64,000 nt of DNA from Longispora sp040681875 (GTDB lineage Bacteria > Actinomycetota > Actinomycetes > Mycobacteriales > Micromonosporaceae), in assembly GCF_040681875.1 (NCBI RefSeq), contig NZ_JBFAZP010000011.1, positions 263,210 through 327,209 on the forward strand, given 5' to 3'. The notes under the pieces are model-generated. The model had not been told where the DNA came from. It was given only the letters and a program-made list of their open reading frames with translations, and ran no database searches. Both the position numbers and the translations under genes were made by a program. Below, in pieces: positions 42,301 through 49,118 of this stretch (position 1 is its first letter; the number at the start of each line of letters is the position of its first letter).

Positions 42301-42517
42301 GACGGGCAGCAACCAGTTCACGCTGAAGTCGTCGGCTGCCGACGGCAAGTACCAGTACTGGGTGCCGCGCGGCAAGTACCAGATCATCGTCGCCAAGGAC
42401 GGCTGGATCCCGCAGGTCAAGGACCAGACGTTGACGGCGGGCCAGGTCCACACCGTGGACTTCAACCTGCGTCCGTCGAGCCCGTGCACGATGGGTTCGA
42501 GGCTGGCACTGCAGTAA
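39398..42517 (+). CDS. Large secreted protein: carboxypeptidase-regulatory-like, jelly-roll and Kelch domains
   Basis: The 1039-residue protein starts at GTG after GGGGAGG and has a Sec signal peptide ending near ALAAPVTPA. In order: carboxypeptidase regulatory-like beta-sandwiches (about 55-200), a MAM-like jelly-roll (about 225-395), another regulatory-like segment, and a Kelch propeller (about 577-865; repeated GGKLYAFGG / VYDLASNTW patterns). A final regulatory-like domain reads SKLTGTVTGTSCAGG...VDFNLRP. In other actinomycetes this arrangement is found behind an S8 protease domain, which is absent here. No sorting signal, so it is probably released or loosely wall-bound. Confidence 0.85.
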   Translation: MASVHVRRLLAPPVIVGTTVLAMLGAGNQLALAAPVTPAAAVGQNSVQNVEGIGAVTGLVYDASTGQVIVGARVEVSGISAVTGSDGRYSLNVPAGAQPVDVSAYGYAPQSVTVNVVEDGTVTQGFNLQPVPSVAVTGKVLDDSGHGYPLYSKVSVVGTPASTYTNPLTGEYTLSVPKGVKSVISYTPVYPGYTGGTVTLPASDTNVVKDAKLKVDAACTAAGYAVNLGTPILNEAFDSASGAPTGWTVVDQTTQGGWVFNDVKNRGNMTGGTGKFAIVDSDGFGSGKVQDSSLLSPVVNLSAAGAPTLKFNSDYRSFLRDAVNVDVTTDGGATWTNVWHREAGQSQRGPVTNEVSLAAAAGAAAAQLRFHFTGSYDYWWELDNIVLQNRSCDPVAGGIVLGNTFDVNTGKPINGASVTSTDKPAEKTISGPTPDDPNVADGFYWLFSTLTGSHPFGVSKSGYVSDSVTANVVGDGVVCVNSSLKAPRLELDTANIEMFQSVGANRNTYVTVKNTGSAPVDVTLSEQAGATTPTVQKKGAGVRNVVVAGGVDKGFVAADSKGSQGVTHKPGNLGAVADGSWEDVASFPSAISDNTAVGHQGKVYSLGGNSDGTNTRKLWVYDSATNTWTAAADAPSARSKPQIAIVGGKLYAFGGFGATGNNPSVDVYDLASNTWTTAAATNPAPKAGAGSAVLGGKIYIVGGCDGSSCTDTSDVRVYDPVAGTFGTAAAYPHGVSWIDCANLAGKAYCAGGTADMAYTDGYSYDPAADAWSPIADLPIDLWGSAGASANGQFLLLGGITGQSTALTNRGFAYNPADNTWTELPESRVPTARGGGACGSYKVGGWTGPFEPSTGVEKLTGYDQCGEAGPGGADVPWLNETPKTVTLQPGKSAKILVQLTATPENGVAQPGDYRAELSATGATPYAAPKVDILMHALPPSNWSKLTGTVTGTSCAGGTGPVGATVQVNGTGSNQFTLKSSAADGKYQYWVPRGKYQIIVAKDGWIPQVKDQTLTAGQVHTVDFNLRPSSPCTMGSRLALQ

Positions 42518-42535
42518 CGAACAACGCCTGAAAAG

Positions 42536-42573
42536 CGAACCGCCCCGGGGAGTACTCCTCCCGGGGCGGTTCG
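42536..42573. terminator. Bidirectional terminator
   Basis: CGAACCGCCCCGGG (42536-42549) pairs with CCCGGGGCGGTTCG (42560-42573), between convergent genes. Confidence 0.85.
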
Positions 42574-42581
42574 TTCGTTTC

Positions 42582-43157
42582 CTAGCCCGCGACCCGCAGC
42601 AGCCGGGCCGACAGATGCGGCTGCAACGGCTTCCCCACGGCCGCCAGGTCGTACGCGTACAGCAGCGCGCCCTCGACGATCCCGTACAGCCGGTGCCCGC
42701 CCGTGACCTCCTTGGCCGTGGCCGTGCGCACCACCGCGTCGGTGGACATCTCGACCTTCAGCCCGGACACGGTGCCCAGGTACAGCTCCAGGAACCCGGT
42801 CGGCTCCGTCAGCAGCACCTCGACGTCGTCGGTGGCCTGCCCGTCCTTGAGCACCGGCCGCCACCAGCCCACCTCGCGGGCCGCCGGCCGGATCGGCTTG
42901 CTGTCGGCGTCGAGCAGCCAGGTCCGCGACTCGTACGCGAGGAACGGCCGGCCGTCGTGGCTGAACCGGATCTCCTGGGCGAACTGGAAGTCCTCGATGT
43001 CCGGGTAGCCGCCCTGGCCCCGGCCGCGCCACACGCCCACGTACGGCAGCAGCGCCAGCAGGCCCGGGTGCAGGTCCGGCCCGACCCGCAGGTCGTGGGT
43101 CTCCTCGTACGGGTACTCCTCAACCGGCGGCGCGTTGAGCCACGGAGGCGTTTCCAT
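42582..43157 (-). CDS. Nitrobindin-like heme-binding protein (FABP-like, DUF1794)
   Basis: The 191-residue beta-barrel protein has the nitrobindin signature LLPYVGVWRGRGQGGYP near the N-terminus, and AREVGWWRP. Such proteins bind heme or other ligands and can isomerise peroxynitrite. The ATG is preceded by AAGGAGA. It follows a 33-residue membrane ORF by 13 bases. Confidence 0.88.
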   Translation of the reverse strand: METPPWLNAPPVEEYPYEETHDLRVGPDLHPGLLALLPYVGVWRGRGQGGYPDIEDFQFAQEIRFSHDGRPFLAYESRTWLLDADSKPIRPAAREVGWWRPVLKDGQATDDVEVLLTEPTGFLELYLGTVSGLKVEMSTDAVVRTATAKEVTGGHRLYGIVEGALLYAYDLAAVGKPLQPHLSARLLRVAG

Positions 43158-43170
43158 TGCGAATCTCCTT

Positions 43171-43272
43171 CTACCAGCGACTTCTCGCGACCCGCAACGC
43201 CAGGTAGCCGAGGCCACCGGCCAGCGCGCCGAAGCCCGCCACCAGCAGGCTGACAAACCCGATCTCGGTCAC
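43171..43272 (-). CDS. 33-residue single-pass membrane protein, leaderless
   Basis: VTEIGFVSLLVAGFGALAGG...LRVARSRW is one hydrophobic helix with a basic end. The GTG lies six bases after TAGACT on the minus strand, so the transcript should begin at the start codon. It probably shares an mRNA with the nitrobindin gene. Confidence 0.65.
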   Translation of the reverse strand: MTEIGFVSLLVAGFGALAGGLGYLALRVARSRW

Positions 43273-43278
43273 CGGAGA

Positions 43279-43288
43279 AGTCTAGACT
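43279..43288. promoter_or_regulatory. Symmetric bidirectional -10 element (AGTCTAGACT)
   Basis: This perfect 10-bp palindrome presents TAGACT on both strands. In each direction exactly six bases separate it from a start codon (GTG 43272 on minus, ATG 43295 on plus), indicating two divergent leaderless transcripts from one shared -10. Confidence 0.7.
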
Positions 43289-43294
43289 GCCCGG

Positions 43295-43657
43295 ATGGCT
43301 CGCTCACTGATTGTCAAGGTCACCGCCGGGTCGGACGCGCCGGAACGCTGCGCGCAGGCGTTCACCGTGGCCGCCACGGCCGTCGCCGCCGGGGCCCAGG
43401 TGTCGCTCTGGCTGACCGGCGAGGCCTCGTGGTTCGCGCTCCCGGACCGGGCCGCCACGTTCGAACTGCCGCACTCCGCGCCGCTCCCGGACCTGCTGGA
43501 CGCCGTGCTGGCGGCCGGCACGGTGACGCTGTGCACCCAGTGCGCCGTCCGACGCGGCATAACGGAAAAAGACCTCATTCCGGGGGTACGCATCGCCGGC
43601 GCAGCCCTCTTCGTCGAGGAGTGCCTGACCGACAATGCCCAGGCCCTCGTCTACTAG
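43295..43657 (+). CDS. DsrE-like protein
   Basis: The 120-residue protein has the DsrE/peroxiredoxin-like fold pattern: SLIVKVTAGSDAPERCAQAFTVA, VSLWLTGEASWFALP and VTLCTQCAVRRGI. The CTQC pair could be redox-active or handle sulfur. Leaderless ATG six bases after TAGACT. Confidence 0.78.
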   Translation: MARSLIVKVTAGSDAPERCAQAFTVAATAVAAGAQVSLWLTGEASWFALPDRAATFELPHSAPLPDLLDAVLAAGTVTLCTQCAVRRGITEKDLIPGVRIAGAALFVEECLTDNAQALVY

Positions 43658-43664
43658 CACGACG

Positions 43665-43693
43665 AAGGCCCCGGAGCACTCCTCCGGGGCCTT
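43665..43693. terminator. Terminator after the DsrE-like gene
   Basis: AAGGCCCCGGAG (43665-43676) and CTCCGGGGCCTT (43682-43693) are perfect 12-bp arms. Confidence 0.85.
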
Positions 43694-43755
43694 CCCCACT
43701 CGCAACTCCTGAACCTTCGCCAGGCGATCAGGCGCCCGTCCGGGACTCGACCCGA

Positions 43756-43838
43756 GCCGCGTCAGGCACTCGTCCAGCCTTTGGCCGTGTCAGACGTTCG
43801 TCCAGGCGTTGACCAGGCCGTGTCAGGCGCTGAACGTC
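43756..43838. repeat. Three degenerate GCCGYGTCAG repeats
   Basis: GCCGCGTCAGGCACTCGTCC, GCCGTGTCAGACGTTCGTCC and GCCGTGTCAGGCGCTG begin at 43756, 43784 and 43817. The last one enters the 3' end of the LPVTG gene. Significance unknown. Confidence 0.45.
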
Positions 43839-44710
43839 CGGCGACGACGGGCCACGACGAACAGCACCGCGCCGAGCGCGAGGACGCCCGCCCCGGCACC
43901 GGCGACGAGTGCCGCGTTCGAGCCGGTCACCGGCAGCCCACCGGCGGCCGGGCTCGGCGAGGCCGACGGCGAGGGGGTCGGGGTGACCGCCACCTTGGTC
44001 GCGGCGATCGGCTGCTCGCCACCGCCGCCGTTGCCCACCACGCGCTCGATCTCCGGCTTGGTGACCTTCCACCCGGCCGGGCTGGTGAAGCGGACCAGGT
44101 ACTCCCCGACCTGGAGGCCCTCGACCCGGTAGACGCCCTTGGTGTCGGTGACCCCGGTGTGCAGCACCTTCTTGTCCGTCGGATCGAGAACCTCGACCTT
44201 GACCCCGGGCACGGACTCGTCCTCGATCGTGTCCGTGTTGCCGTCGGCCTCGTGGTAGACCCGGACACCCACGTGGCCCTTCAGCCCGGTGATCCCCATC
44301 CGGGCCACGTCGATGTTGTCCTCGTCGTTGGCGTCCCCGCCGTCCGCGCCGAAGCCGATCGAGTGGTACACGATGCCGCCGTAGCCCTCGTCCACGATCT
44401 CACCATCGATCTTGATGACCCTGGTCTCCCCGGCCTTCAGCTCGAACGGCTTGTTCGACCACGGGGTCAGCCCCTTGAAGCCGGCCCCGTCGTCCCCGAG
44501 CACCTTGACATTGTGCGCGTCAGCCTTGCCGGCGTTCTTGACGGTGATGGTCTCCACGGCCTTGTCCCCGACCGCGACCAGGCGCTTGTCGAAGGAGACG
44601 GTGACCTGCACGTCGGGTAGTTCAGCGGCCTGGGCCGGCGCGGCGAGGCCGGCGACCAGCAGGGCGCCGAGTGTCACGGCGGCGGCCGTCGCCACGGTCT
44701 TGGTACGCAA
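43823..44710 (-). CDS. LPVTG cell-wall-anchored surface protein
   Basis: The 295-residue protein has a signal peptide (VAGLAAPAQAA) and a CARDB-like domain (TITVKNAGKADAHNVKV). An SdrD/prealbumin-like domain follows (GVKVEVLDPTDKKVLHTGVTDTKGVYRVEGL, shown in part). Then come a TPTPSPSASPSP wall-spanning stretch and a sortase signal, LPVTG, with hydrophobic helix and RRRR tail. It is expected to be linked to peptidoglycan by a sortase; no sortase gene is in the window. Confidence 0.88.
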   Translation of the reverse strand: MRTKTVATAAAVTLGALLVAGLAAPAQAAELPDVQVTVSFDKRLVAVGDKAVETITVKNAGKADAHNVKVLGDDGAGFKGLTPWSNKPFELKAGETRVIKIDGEIVDEGYGGIVYHSIGFGADGGDANDEDNIDVARMGITGLKGHVGVRVYHEADGNTDTIEDESVPGVKVEVLDPTDKKVLHTGVTDTKGVYRVEGLQVGEYLVRFTSPAGWKVTKPEIERVVGNGGGGEQPIAATKVAVTPTPSPSASPSPAAGGLPVTGSNAALVAGAGAGVLALGAVLFVVARRRRTFSA

Positions 44711-44821
44711 AGGGGTCCCCCGGGGGTGCCATGGACGCGGACGTGTTCGCGCATCCAGGCGGGACCCTAGCCAAGAGTCCGCGTTCCCGCTGCCCCGTCA
44801 TTCGTGAGCTGGCTCTCCCGC

Positions 44822-45577
44822 CTACTGGCAGTTAGAGACCGTGCGGGAGACGCTCACGCTGTCGGAGGTCACGGTCACCACGACACTCGCGGCGCCGTCG
44901 CGGAAGACGACCAGCTCCGGAGTACCCAGCAGAAGCTCTCGTCCTTCGAACTTCGCCGGCAGCGGCCCGGCCACCTTGCTCCGGGTCGTGGCGACGGTCG
45001 TGTCGACGCACCCGGCGCTGTGCGCGGCCCAGTCCAGCGGCTCGACGCCCAGCTTCGCGAACACGGCGGCCACCGGCGGGCGGTCGGGCTCCTCCTTGGT
45101 GCGGGTCGGCCCGTCCCCGGCCGGCCGGCAGCCCGTGGCGGCCAGCACCCGGACCTGCCCCGGCCCGGTCACGCTGCCGGTGACCCGGACGAACTCCCCT
45201 GCGTCCGCGTAGAGCGAGTCCCCGGTCACCGAGGCCCGGTACGCCTTCGGCAGCCGCGCCGCCAGCCCCGTGAGCAGCGCCTTCTCCTCACCGGCCGCCG
45301 TGTAGAGCTGGATGATCCGCTGGAAGCTGAGCCCGGCCCGCGCGACGGTGACATCACACGTGTCCCGCTGGTCGTACCCGCCGATCCGCACCGCCACCGG
45401 CCCGGCCGCGAGCACGACCGTCTCCGTCGCGCGGTCCACCACCGGCTGGGCCTGCGTGATCGTGCGCTGTTCCTTGACGGTCGGCTTACCGTTGGCGACG
45501 GCGTACAGCGCCGCGACGACGAGCACGACGCCCCATGCCACGCTGAACCACACGAGCCACCGACGCTGCTTGGTCAT
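44822..45577 (-). CDS. Hypothetical membrane-anchored protein
   Basis: The 251-residue protein MTKQRRWLVWFSVAWGVVLV... has one N-terminal membrane helix and a large outside domain with four cysteines (RDTCDVTVAR, ATGCRPAG, SAGCVDTT, SNCQ at the end) that could form two disulfides. No family recognised. Start could also be GTG 45583. Nothing else was found in the ~295 bases that follow up to the HD gene. Confidence 0.7.
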   Translation of the reverse strand: MTKQRRWLVWFSVAWGVVLVVAALYAVANGKPTVKEQRTITQAQPVVDRATETVVLAAGPVAVRIGGYDQRDTCDVTVARAGLSFQRIIQLYTAAGEEKALLTGLAARLPKAYRASVTGDSLYADAGEFVRVTGSVTGPGQVRVLAATGCRPAGDGPTRTKEEPDRPPVAAVFAKLGVEPLDWAAHSAGCVDTTVATTRSKVAGPLPAKFEGRELLLGTPELVVFRDGAASVVVTVTSDSVSVSRTVSNCQ

Positions 45578-45873
45578 CCGCACATCGTGACAGGCCCCGT
45601 CAACATCCCCCACCAGCGGGTACGCGCCCCCGGCGACATGTCGCGACAGGTCACCCCGACACCACCCCGGGTAGCGGAGTACACGGGCACACTGGCGACG
45701 ATCACCCCAAATGGGATACCCGAACCCAGCGTCTCCACCTCAGCGGGACGTCCGGGAGGTCACGCTGCGGGTAGGCGCAGGGGACGTCTTGGGACATCTG
45801 ATGGCCCGTGCCTGGTCCTAGAATCCAGGACAACCGTCCGCCTCCGACAGGATTGGTCGTTAGCCTGCGAGGC

Positions 45874-46437
45874 ATGACTGACCTGGTGAGCACGGCTCGT
45901 GCGCTTGCCGAGGCGAAGCTGGCCGACACCCTTCCGCGTCGCTGGAAGCACGTTCAGGCCGTCGCCGAGAAAGCCGAGCAGTTGTCCGATGCACTCGATG
46001 AGACCGCACGCCAGGTTCTCATCGCCGCCGCCTGGCTGCATGACATCGGCTACGCCCCCGACTTGGTCGAAACGGGCTTCCACCCCCTCGACGGTGCCCG
46101 GTGGCTGCGGGAGCAGGGGTTCGATGACCGGGTGGTCTGCCTCGTCGCGCACCACTCCTGCGCCCACGTCGAGGCGGAGGAACGCGGGCTCGCGGATGAT
46201 CTGAAGTCGGAGTTCGTGCGGGAGCAGTCCCCGGTCGCCGACGAACTCTGGTACTGCGACATGACCACGGGCCCGGACGGCCAGAACTTCGACGTCGAGA
46301 GCCGCCTGGTCGAGATCCACTCCCGATACGGGCCCGAGCACATCGTCACCCGCTTCATCCAGCGGGCCCGCCCAGAGATCGTCACCACTGTCCGCCGGGT
46401 CGAGGACCGCCTGAGGCAGGCCGGTCACCCGATGTAG
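45874..46437 (+). CDS. HD-domain phosphohydrolase
   Basis: The 187-residue protein has the HD metal ligands in RRWKHVQAVAEKAE (first His), AAAWLHDIGYAPD (HD) and a late Asp in WYCDMTTGPDG. Such proteins hydrolyse nucleotides or phosphodiesters. Its 3' end overlaps the convergent NUDIX gene by 13 bases. Confidence 0.87.
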   Translation: MTDLVSTARALAEAKLADTLPRRWKHVQAVAEKAEQLSDALDETARQVLIAAAWLHDIGYAPDLVETGFHPLDGARWLREQGFDDRVVCLVAHHSCAHVEAEERGLADDLKSEFVREQSPVADELWYCDMTTGPDGQNFDVESRLVEIHSRYGPEHIVTRFIQRARPEIVTTVRRVEDRLRQAGHPM

Positions 46438-46895
46438 GGCCGCTGCCTGCGCTCGAAGCCGTGGTCGATCCGCAGGCGCATCGACGGGTTGATCTGGAGC
46501 CCGTCCAGCTCGCTCTGGGCCACCCAGCGAACTTCGGTGGACTCGTCGCTGGTCGCCAGTTCGCCGCCGACCGGGTTGGCCGTGAAGCAGATCGAGAACT
46601 GCTGACGAACCTCGCCATCGGAGTACTCCACGACGTGGTTCGGATTGGTGTAGATCCCCACCACTCCAGTGACCTCGACGTCGATTCCAGCCTCTTCCCT
46701 GGTCTCGCGCACCACGGTCTGCGCGATGTACTCCCCGAAGTCCTGCGCCCCGCCCGGCAACGCCCACAGGTCGTTGTCGCTACGCCTGATGAGCAGCACC
46801 CGCCCCTGGTCGTCGAGGACGAACGCGGTCACCGCCACCACGATGCTGTTCGCCTGCGGAGCGTCGGGGTCATTGAGGTGCTCTATCCGTGCCAT
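46425..46895 (-). CDS. NUDIX hydrolase
   Basis: The 156-residue protein carries the full Nudix box GGAQDFGEYIAQTVVRETREEAG, shown here in two overlapping parts (GGAQDFGEYIAQ, VVRETREEAG). It hydrolyses a nucleoside diphosphate linked to another group; the substrate is unknown. The ATG at 46895 gives a standard-length Nudix domain. Confidence 0.92.
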   Translation of the reverse strand: MARIEHLNDPDAPQANSIVVAVTAFVLDDQGRVLLIRRSDNDLWALPGGAQDFGEYIAQTVVRETREEAGIDVEVTGVVGIYTNPNHVVEYSDGEVRQQFSICFTANPVGGELATSDESTEVRWVAQSELDGLQINPSMRLRIDHGFERRQRPYIG

Positions 46896-47249
46896 ACCGA
46901 CACCTTGCCACTTTCTCCGGTCCACACGCTCTCGGAACTCGACCACACCCGGTCGAAGCTGTCCGAATAGGTGTCGAAGAGCGTCCCGCCGGACAGCCTG
47001 CACCCACCACGAGCGGCGCGCCCCGCTCACCGTGCTGGTCAGCGCCATGGCGGCCCTCGTCACGGTCGCGGCCGTGGCGCTGCCCTTCTTCAGCCGGCTC
47101 TAGACCCCTGGAGACCAGGGAGGCGGACCAGCCACGGAAGCGGCTCGCTAGAGACATCCCCGACAAGCCACTCAGACGGGTACCCGTCAGGAAAGGGTTT
47201 CCGGTCGCGGAGTCGAGAACCCAGCTCACTCTGCGCCTGTTTGGCGGAA
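46896..47249. other. Gene-free stretch with repeat copy A
   Basis: No supportable gene. Positions 47141-47188 match 47876-47923 without gaps over 48 bases (about 38 identical). Each copy ends in the perfect palindrome GACGGGTACCCGTC. A hydrophobic coding-like tail (AALVTVAAVALPFFSRL, stop at 47103) may be a gene remnant. Confidence 0.6.
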
Positions 47250-47768
47250 CTAGACGGGCGTGTACCCACGGTGAGGTACTGCCAACTTCCATGCGGCTTC
47301 GAAGGCGGACAGGCAGAGCCGCACGTCTGCGGGATCGGTGGAGACGAGCTTTTCGGCGGCCAGACCGCTTCCTGCGTAGATCAGGAACATGACTGTCCGA
47401 TTGTCGAAGACGTAGAAGTCGTTGCCGGGGAACGCGATCGAGGACACGAGCCGTCGAGGAACCCACCGGATATCTTCCCCGGCATCGACCATCGGCTGGG
47501 CGATGCTGTGTGACCAGCGCTGATAGTCGCTCAACGGTTCAGACACGATGCGCGCCCGACGCATCGATTTCCCGGCGGCGCGCTTCCGCCGAAGGTTGGC
47601 GCACCAGTCCTGCAACCACTCCAGGTCGTCGTGCTCCCCGGCCGCCCACTTCGCCATGTGCGGCAGCTCGACCGTGGTGCCGTAGGCGTCCCGGGTTTCC
47701 AGGTGAATGAAATTGTCATCGAAGCCGGCAACAAGGTCGCCGAACTGCTCGTCGGTGATAGCGATCAA
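47250..47768 (-). CDS. DUF6879-like protein
   Basis: The 172-residue protein (LIAITDEQFGDLVAGFDDNFIHLETRD..., WLQDWCANLRRKRAAGKSMRRARIVSEPLSDYQRW) resembles a family often found beside XRE regulators in actinomycetes. No such partner is present here. TTG at 47768 after GGGGG is the best start. It is flanked by two copies of a 48-bp repeat, which suggests it moved as a unit. Confidence 0.7.
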   Translation of the reverse strand: MIAITDEQFGDLVAGFDDNFIHLETRDAYGTTVELPHMAKWAAGEHDDLEWLQDWCANLRRKRAAGKSMRRARIVSEPLSDYQRWSHSIAQPMVDAGEDIRWVPRRLVSSIAFPGNDFYVFDNRTVMFLIYAGSGLAAEKLVSTDPADVRLCLSAFEAAWKLAVPHRGYTPV

Positions 47769-47875
47769 CGATCCCCCAACCCGAAAACTCCCTGTCGTGG
47801 TTGCGGATTGTTGCGCATCGACAGTGTTCGGTCGCGAACGCCACGCGGTCAAGGAAGTTGCGAGGAGTTGCGAAA

Positions 47876-47923
47876 CGGCTCGCCAGGGTCAACCCCGGCG
47901 AGCCGCTCGGACGGGTACCCGTC
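47876..47923. repeat. Repeat copy B flanking the DUF6879-like gene
   Basis: CGGCTCGCCAGGGTCAACCC opens the copy. GGCTCGCC and GGCGAGCC form a stem, followed by GACGGGTACCCGTC. It is a direct repeat of 47141-47188 on the other side of the gene. Confidence 0.75.
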
Positions 47924-47939
47924 CAGGATCAGAGAACCC

Positions 47940-49046
47940 TCACGGGTGCCAGAACCGCACCTCGGAGTAGCACGCCGACGGCCCGTCCAGCAGCCGCCCG
48001 GACCCGCCCCGCAGATGCTGGTCCACGAACGCCGTCAGATACGCCTGACTGAGCCGGATCCCCCGCAGCGGATCGATCCCCAGCCCCGGGATCTCCACCC
48101 CGGCCTGCTGGATGAGCAACAGCTGATCGGTGAACATGTTGTGGTCCCCGCCGTCGACGGTGATCCACCGCTTCCAGCCGGTCATCCGCGGCCACTCGGT
48201 GTCCCAGGACCGGTCGTCGCCGGCGCCGGGCGCGTGCGAGGGCTCCCCGAACTGGAGGAACGGCCGGTCCAGGCCGGTGACGGGCAGGTAGTACGCGCCG
48301 TCGAGCATGGCCCCGGCGTCGATCCGGCGGTCGGCGAGCATGGCGGGCGCGGTGGCGGCGCCGCCGATGGAGTGGCCGATCATCGCGATCCGGCGGGCGT
48401 CGATCAGCCGGCCGCCGCCCCAGACGGGGCGCGGGCCGGTGAGCTGGTCGAGGACGAAGGACACGTCGGCGGCGCGGGCCGTGACGAGCTTCGGCCAGTC
48501 GCCGATGGCGCAGGCCGCGCACTCGGTGGTGTGCCCGTCGGGGAAGGTGATCGCGGTGGACTCGTAGTTGTGGCCGATGCCGGCGACGACGTAGCCCCCC
48601 TCGGCCTGGGCGGACAGCGTCTCGCGGGGCAGGGTGAAGCCGGGCGAGAGGATGACGAGCGGGGCCCTGCCGCCGAGGGCGGGGGCGTCCACTGTGGCGT
48701 GGGTGCGGACCTTGGTGAGCAGGTCCTCGGGGATGTCGGGGTTGCCGAAGCTGCGGACCATGAGCGCGGACTCCTGCGCCGTGAGGTACCGGGCGGGCCG
48801 GCTGCTCGCGGACCGCGCCGGGTACCACAGGGTGACCATGAGTTCGCGGCGTTCGGCGGGGACCCACGGGTCGGCGCGCGCGGGGTCGGTGAGGTGCAGG
48901 GTGTGCTGTCCGACCTTCCACGGGCCGGTGACGTGCGGCAGGGCCAGCTTGGGCCCCGCAGGAGGGGGCGTCGCGTGGGCCGCGGCGGCGGGGATCAGGG
49001 CGACCCCCGCGGCCACGGTGGCCGCCAGGACTCTCAGAGATCTCAT
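47940..49046 (-). CDS. Secreted alpha/beta hydrolase (PAF-acetylhydrolase-like)
   Basis: The 368-residue protein has a signal peptide (MRSLRVLAATVAAGVALIPA...HA). It shows VTLWYPARS, VILSPGF (oxyanion strand), the nucleophile elbow MIGHSIGGA and a late catalytic HNMF region (DGGDHNMFTDQ). This resembles the plasma PAF-acetylhydrolase / lipase family. ATG at 49046 is preceded by GGGGAG. Confidence 0.85.
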   Translation of the reverse strand: MRSLRVLAATVAAGVALIPAAAAHATPPPAGPKLALPHVTGPWKVGQHTLHLTDPARADPWVPAERRELMVTLWYPARSASSRPARYLTAQESALMVRSFGNPDIPEDLLTKVRTHATVDAPALGGRAPLVILSPGFTLPRETLSAQAEGGYVVAGIGHNYESTAITFPDGHTTECAACAIGDWPKLVTARAADVSFVLDQLTGPRPVWGGGRLIDARRIAMIGHSIGGAATAPAMLADRRIDAGAMLDGAYYLPVTGLDRPFLQFGEPSHAPGAGDDRSWDTEWPRMTGWKRWITVDGGDHNMFTDQLLLIQQAGVEIPGLGIDPLRGIRLSQAYLTAFVDQHLRGGSGRLLDGPSACYSEVRFWHP

Positions 49047-49118
49047 GATCAGAGACTCCCCTGTGGACCACACAACGGACATAGGTGATCGCCCTGACTG
49101 AACCCTGACCTGCGTCAC

